From: Micromussa lordhowensis
Taxonomy: Eukaryota; Cnidaria; Anthozoa; Scleractinia; Lobophylliidae
DNA: 64,000 nt
Direction: 5' to 3'
Assembly: GCA_964020085.1 (NCBI GenBank)
Contig: OZ026601.1
Location: 16,068,530 to 16,132,529 of the forward strand
Position numbers and translations under genes: made by a program. Each line of letters opens with the position of its first letter. Positions within the stretch are counted from its first letter, which is position 1. Below are positions 1 through 10,350 of the stretch, piece by piece. The notes under the pieces were generated by a model. It had not been told where the DNA came from, made no database searches, and worked only from the letters and a program-made list of their open reading frames with translations.

Positions 1-205
1 GTGCAAAAAGTATCAATTTAACTATCTCTTCTTTTTGAAGTAGTAACATGGCAGAAATCATGCAGATGATCCGCAAAAAAAAAAGAAGACACAGAAAACT
101 AAAGCATTTTGTTCGAGACAACTGCTCTCTTTCAGTTATTAAAATAAGTCTTTCTTTAATTTATTTTTTTCGGATCGTTCACCATGAAATCAGGAATGCT
201 CTTCT
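1..205. other. AT-rich sequence, nothing recognised
   Basis: No convincing coding sequence or repeat is visible. It lies just downstream of the stop codon of the minus-strand recombinase gene and may hold its 3' UTR. Confidence 0.4.
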
Positions 206-3200
206 TTACTTTCTCCACTGCCTTATGTGAGTTGCACGAAGACCTCTGATCTTGTCAGTAACTTTCTGCTTAGAGTATTTTTGTATGATGTCTTTATGGC
301 CGCTGTCGTTCAATCGCTGTACAACATCTTTAGATTCAATCTTTTGACTGCCTTGAATCAAGTCCTTAAAAAGGTTTGAAAAGACCATCACCTCCTCTTC
401 TTCGAAAACTTTCGATTTTCCTTGAGTTGTAGTCGGACTTATAATTGAGTTCGAGTCGCTCGCATTGTCATTACAATCGCTGGCCTCCACGTCTTCAAAA
501 AGAGAACCCTGAGATTTCTTGAACCTGTACAATCCTCTCACTTTGTCCAACAGTCTTTTGTTTTCACAGTCCACGAGCAGTGGATTTGTGCGCTTAAGAG
601 CAAGGACTTCCCGTAACGTAATTGATTGGCGGCTGATATTATCTGCGAAGGTTTCTTTTATTGCTCTTTCCTCTTCCTTTGTCCAGGTCTGGCGGACCGG
701 AGGTACAGGTACCGCATCAAGATCGCCATCCTCTTTTCCTTCAGGAGGTGAATCAAAATCATCTTTTGTCATACAAGGTTGCTCGATTTCATCATTTTTG
801 CTACGTGATGGTACAGCAGGAGAACTCGGCCTACCATGCATTATGGCCGTCAATTGCCTAGCAGCAAAAGCGGAGTTTGTGCACTTTTGCACAAGATGAT
901 AGTGCTTATCTGCAGTTCGTTCAGTGTGCGCCATATATGCGGCGACATTACCCTTGACCTCTTTATTGTACTGTCGAATTGCTGTTGTGCATGACTTCCT
1001 CATTAGTGTTCCTGAAATACGTGTTTCCTTATCAATCATACCACCCTTCCGCCAGGCGCTTGTTATAGCTGATGACAGATCGCTGCTCTGCATCTTCGCT
1101 CCTTTCCAGTTTAAGAACAAGGAAGTGGATCCACCGCCCTTCACAACTTGCTGCCTTGCGTGCTCGACGTAAATGCCCAACCAACTTTTGAGGCTTTCAT
1201 CGCAGCAGAGATTTGCTGGGCCATGCTGACTGTATGTTTTATGATCTTTAACAGAAATCATGTATGTTTCATCGACACAGCTCATTTCCTTGTACTCATC
1301 TATGGTACTGTTCGTTATGACTCCGCTCCGATGCCCATTCTGGGAAAGCAGGTGTATGAACAAGAAGTTTCTCAAATCACAGTACTCAATTTGGCCTAGA
1401 GGTGTAGAATTCTGGCCTTTGTCTATCAAATTGCCAATGACCTTGACTTGATTACGAGCAAACTCTGACTTAGCAAACTCTTGAACTTTTTCTGGGGTAA
1501 TAAGACGCGCAAGATCTTCTTCTTGTTTCTCCCAAAATCTCTCTTTAACCTCTTTGCGAAGACTTTTACACCACTGCCCACATTTTTGAAAGAGGGCGTC
1601 TGCCGTTTTTTCACATTCTCGGGGAAGCCCGATGTCACCCTCTGTTGTAGCGAACGTATAAAACTTGCGTAAAGAATGAAGATAACTGATTGTGGTTGCT
1701 GCCTTGTGTGACGCTCTCGACACTGGATAAAACTTGTCGCGAATTAGCGCCTTGTCAAACAAGCTTTCAACGGTTTGTGTTCCTATTATCGACAGTATTG
1801 TCTGCACTTGTCGCACCACTAGCGCAGCTGGCCTTGCATCTTTTTCGCCCCCATCGGGGCTAAGGATCCATTTCTCGAATGCTTCGAATACTCTTTTACT
1901 TTGTTGATCACAAGCTTCAGTTTGGACCTCCACAGCATCATCACTTTCTTCACACTCCTCAAAATATTCAAGGTCGTCTTCACCATCACTTGCCAATTCT
2001 ACAACAATCACTTTGTCTACAGTCGAAGTTGAACTGGCTGCCCTCAAGGTCCCTGTGTCCTCATTCACATGTCCTCTAGGTGCAGCAATCTTTTTGCTCT
2101 CCTTGAACTGGTTACTTGTTTCAGAAGCTTCTTCACCTGGTGGGTCACCTTCTATCTCGACAAAATTCTGAGCGAGAGAAGCACTGGACTGATAGACAGG
2201 CCGGGATTCTTTAAGAGCCCTCCAATACCTCTTTGTGCCTTGTATGTACCCGTGCTGCTTCTGTAAGTGCTTTGATAGATACCTTTGCTTGCACCCACAC
2301 TCGCAACAGACTTTTCTCCTTCTCTTATTCCTCACTTCTTTCGGCTTCTTCGAGTTTCGTTGGTCGTGGCGCATGTCAAATTTATGAACAGCATTTCTGG
2401 CTCTTTCGGCACTCCAGCCATGCACATTCTTTAAATGACGAGGGAGCTTATATACTTTGGAGCCACAGCTGCGAAGAGGGCAACGAAATTTGTTTCTTTT
2501 ATTTGGTTTCGCATCCTTCTCTTCATCTTCCTCATCGTTGCTTTCTGTACTTTTTGATGATTCCGATTGACTGCTGTCTGTATTATCTTCCTTGTTGTTT
2601 TCTGTACTTTCTGACGATTCCGATTGACTGTTGTCTGTATTATCTTCCTTGCTCCTTTTTGGGGTCCTTGATCTTGAGTGACTTTGGGGCAATTTTCTTT
2701 TCCCGCTTATTGACCGAGAACCAGAACTATTCTCAGATCTTCTTAGTTTCGTTTTTTTTTTATGAAGGCTTTCGCTTGCTTTGTTATCTCTTCTTCGGTT
2801 TGCTCCAGGCCCGATAATTCACTCTCGTTTTCAGTGTCCGGCGGATCGCCTTTGGTTACTACTTTGTACAGTCCTTTGAGAGCCCAAAATAAAGCAATTT
2901 TTCATTATTTATACAGATTAAAATGGATGTTGAGTTCTCATTTTCTAATATAAAATAGTTACAAACTAATGTTTTTACTTGCTATCCTACAGGGATATGC
3001 TAGACAGCTCAGAGCTCAGCTTACTCTGTCATTTCTGTGATGAGACATTAATTCAATTACGACATGCAATGCAGGATACTACAAACTACGAGTTTAGCAA
3101 AGAGATGTAGCTTACAGTTAAAAGTTTATAAAACCGAATTCAAAATTTGTTACCCCTGTTTCATGTCTGATCCACAAATATAAGTCTTATACATGTCCCT

Positions 3201-4873
3201 ATAACATTCGCTTCACTTGAGTTCCCCCAAGGGAAACCCTCTATCGTTTTTTGCCCTTACAAAAAAAAAAACCTTGGAGGCTACACAGACTTCCAGCCCG
3301 GGGGGAGGAGAAGGGAGGTGGTTTACTTCCTAGAAGTACGATAACAGGTATGTGCTGCTGGATGGGGTCGTATTTTCACTACTGGATTGACTTTTATGTT
3401 TTTTTATTTAAGAGTTATAGAATGGGGTAGCACGTTTTCAGGATTTTGGGGGTCAGAAAATTTAGGTATGTAGGGGTTTAAAATAGGAAGACTTGCAGCA
3501 CATTAAATTTAACAAACATGTCAGTTAATTTCTGGATGACCTACAATCCTGGTCAAAACACTTTGGGACACTCACCAAAATCGGGCGAAAAATAGAAAAT
3601 TTCACTAAGGGCACTTCTACCCTTATAAAAGAAACACATCTTGTTCTTTTAGTGCGTTTTATAGAACCCTCCCCCCCCCCCCCTAGACAATGTTGAAATA
3701 TTTGAGCCGTCGATGGACTCATCTGCGTTCTCTCCACCACTAAAAATCAACATTGTAGTGGGGGGAAGGGGGGAAAGCGGGAATTGTCCCAGGACTTTTG
3801 TCCAGGATTGTAGCCTAAAGGTGTGATAAGGTAGATGCATAAACAGACAGTCATTAAGTTGGGATCACGTTTTTTCTAAAGTGACTAAGATGTGGTCTAT
3901 AATATCGCCACTATAATGGGGTAGGGGTTCCGAGAGGCTAGTAGTGGCAGAGACCCAGCAAAGATTATCCCACGTAACCCCCCTCCCCTCCCCTCCCTTC
4001 CACAAGGGGCTTCTAACAACATATCTACAGCTGGTCAGTCATGAAGAAAACTTAACAATGTCAGGGCTTCATTCAAACAAGCTCTGATAAATTAGATAAT
4101 AGTATAATTAGTAATAATAGTAACATAATTAGTATTAATAGTAACATTAACAATAACAATATCAATAATAATAATAATAATAATAATGATATTAATGATA
4201 ACTGTAAGTTACATTCTATAAGCATTGTTCAAGTAAGTGAAACTGGTGCTGTATAAAGGTTGCAAATGGAAGAAAAGAGGTTTGAAACTAATCCTCGGTA
4301 ATTTTTTAACGTTCTTACAGGTGCTATAGAAAAAAACCTTACAAAATACAATAGTCCGATACATGATCAAGTTTATGACAGTGTTCCTATAAACACAATT
4401 CGAATGAAGAAATATTTCTGCTTCCTGTGTACTTTAATATTCTTTAAATAAAAAAATTAATAACGGAATTATGAAACTAGAAAATGAAATCGAAGAAAAT
4501 ATGACATAATCTTTTTCAACAATCGGCAAAATGACAATCATTGGCAGAAATTGCTCAGTTTTGTCTCATCGTTGTACTCTAATGCTTAAATACATGTACA
4601 AAAGGTTATTGTTGTTCTATACCAAGTAAGAATTCTACAAAATACTACTATAGCATCTATGCTTAATATAAATATTCTTTAAAAGTTCTCTCGTTCCGTT
4701 CGTTATGATTTTACTTTCACTCTGCTTCACAAAAATGATCATTGTTTCTTTATAAGCTTACCTGTGATTTTTTTTAATTGCTCTTCTCCCTGGCAAGCCT
4801 GACGAAAATCTGCGCGGGCTTGTTTCAGCTCAAGTAAGATATTCGGTCCATTGTATCTACTATTTGGATTCAT
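206..4873 (-). CDS. Crypton-like tyrosine recombinase gene, copy 1 (C2H2 fingers + YR + SANT-like repeats)
   Basis: Two exons fit: exon 1 at 4873-4762 (ATG start, donor ACAG|GTAAGC) and exon 2 at 2873-206, joined in phase. Exon 2 contains an 828-residue open stretch (2692-206). In its numbering there are paired C..C..H..H fingers (Cys71, Cys76, His86, His91; a second near Cys130-His147), an acidic linker, then a tyrosine-recombinase domain with the expected series Arg455, Lys485, Arg565, His589 and Tyr598 (His to Tyr spacing nine, as in lambda-integrase-type enzymes). Two Myb/SANT-like segments follow (about 668-725 and 762-820). Tyrosine recombinases cut and rejoin DNA through a tyrosine-DNA bond, and Cryptons use one as transposase. 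One lesion is visible: the run of ten A (2752-2761) puts the exon start out of frame with the rest by one base. A domesticated host gene is an alternative. The YR call is strong; the Crypton label is inference. Confidence 0.75.
2874..4761 (-). other. Intron of recombinase copy 1
   Basis: About 1.9 kb of AT-rich sequence between the two proposed exons, with a GT donor at the 4761 end and AG acceptor at the 2874 end. It holds a short (AAT)n tract near 4163-4188, a poly-C/G tract near 3668-3683 and G-rich low-complexity stretches. I see no coding sequence in it. Confidence 0.5.
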
Positions 4874-5147
4874 TGCACACTTGTGACTTGATGTCTCACT
4901 TGCAGGAATTGAGAACTTAATACTAAAACAGCAGAAAACAGGGTAAGAAGTCTGCTGAACGCGGATGAAGCGGATTATAGATCTTGTATGATCAATACTT
5001 CAACAAAAGCACTAAGACTGTACGATTGAAAAAGCCAGATCTAAAGGACTTTACAATTACCTTCACTTGCATTTGTGTCCAACATAAAACATGGTTGACA
5101 GCGTGGAATGAAAGCAGCGTCACAATGCACTCTGGGAAATGTCCTTG

Positions 5148-5466
5148 CACTTCCGGTGTTTCGTTGAATGCAGCACGTTATCAAAAATGTCAATAAATAT
5201 AACGGCCGGGGAAAAAAAATACAGCGTACATTGTGTTTCCATCGTGTTTCCGACATTGTTTCACCCACCTTTTTAAAAATACTCTGTAAAATTCGTGGCA
5301 TGATTAGCACTTCCGGTGTTTTGTTGAATGCAGCACGTTATCAAAAATGTCAATAAATATAACGGCCGGGAAAAAAAATACAGCGTACATTGTGTTTCCA
5401 TCGTGTTTCCGACATTGTTTCACCCACCTTTTTAAAAATACTCTGTAAAATTCGTGGCATGATTAG
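5148..5466. repeat. Two-copy tandem duplication, 160-bp period
   Basis: The block beginning CACTTCCGGTGTTT at 5148 recurs at 5308 and stays almost identical to about 5466. Differences are a few bases, including the length of one A run. The near identity points to a recent tandem duplication or an assembly artefact. No gene is seen in it. Confidence 0.85.
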
Positions 5467-6386
5467 CCATTTTTGCCGTGCCTCTGTTAAGGAGTAGATT
5501 ACAGATGATGACCTTCAAAACGTGAAAAAGGGAAAAACTATAACCGCAGTCAGGAGTTTATCATTGATATCCTTACTACATTCTTATCACGTTCTGTGAT
5601 TGATAAGTATACACGCACACATAGATAGGATATATTTTTTTAAATTTCTAGTTGCAGTTCGTATGAAAACGCTTGTCCATGGCTTCTTTTTCCCCACCAA
5701 GTACTATTTGATACTTAATTTAATTAGCTGCAGGTGTCGTGAAGATCTGAAGATGTGAAAAGCACTAAACCAACGAATATGACCAGCACGTAAATTTATC
5801 TGTTATTAACCCTCGTTTCCATTGGGAGTGTAAATTGCTGACTTGAGTCTCACTTAGGGTGGTCAGGATGGAAATCTAATGTTTTAAAACAAACAAAATT
5901 CTCCACCTATTAAAGAAAATTACTTTAAACGCGTTCATATTGTGTTAACAGCAGTATGTAATCTCATAAAACTTCGCGCAAAATAGATGTAATATAGATC
6001 ACATCAGCTCCAGTATTAAGTGGTCCCTGGAACTGGTTGCCTTTTTAAGAATCGGCTATTTTAGGGGACAAGCATAGTCTGAGCAACACCCATTTTGTTC
6101 TATTTAAGGGGGTTCAAGGGACTTTTCCACAACATTCTTGTACCTTAAAAGTATTAGGTGTTTCTTTAGAAATGTCAAGCGATCCTGAAATATTTCTGAC
6201 TGCCGGGCATTTAGTCTATTTGAGACCGTGACATTAGACACTGCGAAAATAAAAATACAAACAGTTGACGTAACAAAATAACTGCTTACGGCTTTATTAA
6301 ACCACCTTTTAATGTCTAAAGCAATTTACAAAGAAAATTGTTTCTCCATTTACTGCAACCGATGCAGTATAAACTTAAAATTCTAC
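5467..6386. other. Intergenic sequence
   Basis: AT-rich sequence without a supported exon or recognised repeat. It lies downstream of the P2X7-like exon on the minus strand, so further exons of that decayed gene could be here, but none was recognised. Confidence 0.35.
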
Positions 6387-6582
6387 CTTGAATTTTGTTT
6401 TCTTCCTCTGGCTGTTCTCGGCAACAAACACATTCTCTTTGCGCTGGCATGATTTGACATCACTCACAAGAACACCAAAATGTGCCTTCTAAACAATCGT
6501 TTTCTTCTTCGTTTTCGCTTTCGCTATCCTCAGGATTGGGGACAAATTCTGGCTCAAAACGGTAAGGTTGAACATCAGCCAT
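6387..6582 (-). pseudogene. P2X7-like cysteine-rich exon, decayed
   Basis: Reading from the ATG at 6582 gives an acidic N-terminus (MADVQPYRFEPEF...) followed by a cysteine-rich segment with the spacing CxC, then C...RECVCC. This is the motif of a repeated cnidarian family annotated as P2X purinoceptor 7-like, named for a zinc-binding cytoplasmic domain shared with vertebrate P2X7. No channel segment is present, so this is not a receptor gene. The exon closes at a plausible donor (CAAG|GTAGAA, 6387). An in-frame TGA at 6460-6462, inside the cysteine cluster, breaks it. Later exons were not found. The family call rests on recall of the motif; the stop is seen directly. Confidence 0.6.
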
Positions 6583-7000
6583 GACCTCAAGTAAACAAAT
6601 ACGCTTGCAAAGACAAAATCTCCTGAACAAGATGACGTCACGCTGAGCGACCTAGCTCGACCTTGCCGCTGAGCATTTGTTTCAAAATGGCACCTGCCGA
6701 TGACAAATCTTTGGAGACAAATTTCTTGGGATAGAATGCACTTTAGAAGCTGAAACTTCGGTGAGCAACTTAACTCAATATCAACTTTTTATTGGTGATG
6801 ACAAAAAAAGTACGCTTTTTGGAGTGACCTTCTCCTTTAAAAAAATTAAATAAGGGGGTCTTCATTTTCAGGTCTTTGTTTTCAGTGTTTGTTTTTGGGT
6901 CTTCGTTTTCCAGCTGAAATCACTGACCATTTCTGTAAAAGCATGAATAATAGGCTACAATACAAGTCTTAGAGTTACATGTAGTACTATAAGTATAGGT

Positions 7001-7153
7001 AATCATACGGTTTCGAGTTCAATTTGTAATTTGCACTTGAGTTTTTCAAAAAGCCGAAATTGCATGAGCCGCTTCGATGAGTACAATTTTAACTTTTTGA
7101 AAAACTCACAAGTGCAAATTAATTCCAAATTGAATAAGAGAAACTGTATGATT
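7001..7153. repeat. Foldback (MITE-like) inverted repeat
   Basis: The ends AATCATACGGTTT (7001) and AAACTGTATGATT (to 7153) are inverted copies. An inner pair, AATTTGCACTTGAGTTTTTC and its near complement, extends the stem. About 40 unpaired bases lie in the middle. No coding capacity. Confidence 0.7.
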
Positions 7154-7429
7154 GCTCATTAATAATATACACATGAAAAAATTTGAAGTATTCAAAGATT
7201 TTTCTTGAAGCCATTTTCTCTCATTCGAGAAAACGTTTCAAAGTTTCCACACAAAATTTCCGTCCTCATTTTATGTGATATCATTGGTTTAGAAAACTTT
7301 CTATTGTCTTTCAGCCAATCATAATCCAGAATTATGTGTAATTTACACTGGTATTTACACTTTTTGCACTGGTGTTACACTTGAATTGCACTGCTCTCAG
7401 CTAATGAGAATCAAGTAATTTTTTCATCT

Positions 7430-7542
7430 ACATTTATATCTAACAATTTTTCACCGAAGTGGAGGTGAATAGTTAACAATTATTCACCGAAGTGGAGGTA
7501 AATATCCATCACTTTCACCGACACTGAGGTGAATAATTGTTT
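7430..7542. repeat. Repeated CACCGAAGTGGAGGTGAATA-type units
   Basis: Short, diverged units of the type TTCACCGAAGTGGAGGTGAATA recur several times here and again near 7775. They flank both copies of the 7.5-8.0 kb MITE and look like part of a compound repeat. Confidence 0.5.
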
Positions 7543-7726
7543 TAGTATATACCACACAAGCTGAATAATTAGCGGACCAGAAACGTTATTTTATGTGTGA
7601 CAAACGGTCGGAAAAGTAAAAATCTCTCGCGCCGGTTGCTCGGAGGTGAATAGTACTTGCTAATCACCTCCGAGTTAACCAATCAGAGCGCGCGAAAAGC
7701 ACTATTCACTTGTGTGGTATATACTA
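7543..7726. mobile_element. MITE-like element, copy 1
   Basis: Eighteen-base terminal inverted repeats, TAGTATATACCACACAAG at 7543-7560 and its exact reverse complement at 7709-7726, enclose 148 bp with no coding sequence. An internal inverted pair around the sequence CGGAGGTGA adds a hairpin. This fits a non-autonomous DNA transposon; the superfamily is unknown. Confidence 0.7.
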
Positions 7727-7805
7727 ATAGTGGATATTTACTGAACCGCGAAGCAGCAAGGTAAATATATACCACTTTCACTGACACTGAGGTGAATAAT
7801 TGTTT

Positions 7806-7987
7806 TAGTATATACCACACAAGCTGAATAACTAACGGACCAAAGAGTAACTTGATTTGTGACAATATCCTGACAAAAACCATTTTGATTTTCTTTGGCT
7901 GCTCGGAGGTGAAAAGTACTTGGCTAATCACCTCCGAGCCAGCTAATCAGTGTGCACAAAAAGAACTATTCACTTGTGTGGTATATA
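7806..7987. mobile_element. MITE-like element, copy 2
   Basis: The same left end (TAGTATATACCACACAAG) and internal layout as copy 1, with a slightly eroded right end at 7973-7987. The two copies are 263 bp apart with similar flanks, so a tandem duplication of a larger unit is more likely than two insertions. Confidence 0.65.
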
Positions 7988-8008
7988 ATGGTAATTGAAC
8001 TGAGTGAA

Positions 8009-8112
8009 GCGCAATTTAGTCTGAAATCATATGCTTCATTTCAAAATTGAACGAGCGCACAGCGCGAGTTCAATTTGAAATCACAAGTATGATTTCAGAC
8101 CAAAATTGCACG
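8009..8112. repeat. Foldback repeat
   Basis: GCAATTTAGTCTGAAATCAT near 8011 is matched by the inverted sequence ATGATTTCAGACCAAAATTG near 8089. It forms an imperfect hairpin of about 100 bp next to the MITE pair. No gene. Confidence 0.55.
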
Positions 8113-9324
8113 ACCCAAAGTTCAAATGCCACTTTGTTAGATCCATGTTGAAACGCACAATTTAATAGCAAAATTTGTCAAACAATGGCTTTTTTTCCTT
8201 TCATTTTCCTACAATGTGATTGGTTAGTTTAAAAAAAGCCATAAAACCTGATTGGTTGTTTTGTTTTACTGTCCCATTCTCATTGGCTGAGAAAAAGATA
8301 TGATTTAGAGCAAAAGATAGTGTGATTCGTGAATAAATTGGACTGCTGCGAGCAATTCACATTTGCAAGTGCAAGGATAACCAGTGATTTCAAAATGGAT
8401 TTAATAAATACTAAAATGTAATAAGGCTGATTTATACCACTTCTTATAAAAAAACAAAGGCAATATAAGGAGATTCACTTACCCAAGGCAAGGCCACCCC
8501 ACCTAAAAGTTTTAGGCAAGTATGTTTGCTTGGGTTTGCTTGGGACACTCGTTCATTATAACTTTTGAGTGACCTTTATTGAGGACAAAACAGCCCCTTG
8601 TTAAATACGGTTGCCACTGTACCTCGGTTTCAAACATGATACATCATTGCAAGTTCGTTGGGTTTTATCGATGTATTGAAGTTTACATTTGAGAACGCAA
8701 AAAGCGGTAACAAAAACTTGCGCTGTAACTTTTCAACCTAAGGGGTGCATTAATTTTTGTTGTTGTTGTTTCTGGTAACGGTCTCCCCAAAGTAACATGA
8801 AACGTAACTTACCTCAAGTGCCTCACACCTCTCTGAGATCATTTATGTCCTCAAAATACGACAAAATTGAAAATATTTGGACGTAGAGACCTTTAGAATC
8901 CAGCGCAACTTTCGTGGAAAATGCGACCTCATCATTCATAAATATGGATCTCCCGGCTCGTGGTTTTTACGAAACGCTACCAAACTCGAGCTACATCATT
9001 GACTTTGTTGAACGTTATCGCCTTTCCAATTCGCTGCTCTCTCGTCAAAATGTTCTCCAAATATTTTAATATTTCTATCTGAAGCGTAATTAAGTGGACT
9101 ACGGGACCCGGTAAGTATAAGGGGTACTCAGAAATACAATTCGAAAAAAAATTATAAACATAAATATTATCACTTCTAATTTAAAAGACTGTTAGATATT
9201 ACTAATAACTACCACTGACGTGAATTTCACGTTAAGCGATTGAATACAGCCTTTCGTATTTCGATTTGCGTTTGAAAACACACTTTTTAAATTCTTCGCA
9301 AAATTTTTCCTTCGCAATTACCGT
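8113..9324. other. Intergenic sequence downstream of the BEL/Pao fragment
   Basis: AT-rich, no supported gene. I looked for a 3' LTR matching sequence beyond the gag start at 15 kb and found none by eye, so the 3' end of the retrotransposon appears lost. Confidence 0.35.
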
Positions 9325-10350
9325 TCAATGTAACACATATCGTGGCGTTTGCAATCGCTCGAAAAAAAGAGGAAATAAAAAGGTCTGTGGTAAGTCATGA
9401 CCTGCGAAACTCTTAAATGGTATCAAACTCGCGACTTTGATACGAACAGCCCTGGATGCTAGACATGTAAACAGAACACCATAACGCTTTACTTCGCGAC
9501 GGCCTTCTTTGATGTACCAGGGGCCAAAGTAATCCACAGCACTGAAAGTGAAAGGTGGTGCGGGCTCTAGGCGATCTCCAGGCAGGTTTGCCATCTTCTG
9601 TTCTTGAGGACGGCCTCTCAGCTTCCGGCAAGACACACATTCGGAAATATGTTTGGACACTACAGAACTTCCACCAACAATCCAATAGCCACTTGATCTG
9701 ATTTCATTCTGAGTAATCCCACGACCTTGATGTTTAATTAGCTGGTGAAAGTGGCAGAGGATAAGATCCGTCACATGTCCTTTCTTGGGTAGAATGACAG
9801 GATGTTTCACGTCATAAGGGATGCTAGACTGTCTCAATCGCCCACCAACTCGTAGTATGCCATCTTTATCTAGAAAGGGGTCAAGTTTGTACAGCGAGCT
9901 TGACTTCTTCACTGTCCTCATCCTTTCCTTGCTGGCATCCTTGTCGGCGGCTGGTGATTTAATATTAACATCCTTCAGCAATTGAATTTCATCTTGGAAT
10001 GCTTCGTTCTGTACTATCCTGATGATTTGTAGCTTAGCATGTTGTCGCTCCTTGACATCAACCGGCTTGTATGTAGCGATCCCTTCATTTCTCTTCCTTT
10101 CTTTCTGTTCTCCAGCAGCTGTCTTTCGGAATCTTTGTTGCAATCGGAGACAGACGGCAATTGCTTTTCCTAATCGATGCCAGTTGGAGAAATAGGTCAA
10201 GCGCTCCAATAAGGATGATAGTTTTGGCTCTTGGATCTGACTTGCTCTTACAGAAATGTTCCTGACCTCTGGGTCATCAGGAGGGATTGGGGGAGTGTCA
10301 TCCACGGAATCCCAGTCTTTAGGTGAATTCCAGAGAAAAGCCGGTCCATT
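9325..10350 (-). pseudogene. BEL/Pao integrase region, truncated
   Basis: In frame with the gag-pol stretch beyond the TAG. It carries the integrase H2C2 zinc-binding part (FHQLIKHQGRG, then the CVSCRKLRG cysteine pair) and the start of the integrase core (VDYFGPWYIKEGRR, with the first catalytic Asp). After ASRAVRIKVAS near 9425 the sequence no longer resembles the family, and a stop follows at 9325. The second catalytic Asp and the Glu are missing, so no integrase could be made. Confidence 0.85.

Noticed and set aside
5041..5356. Overlapping open stretches on both strands
   Set aside because: They arise from the 160-bp tandem duplication and have no protein-like features.
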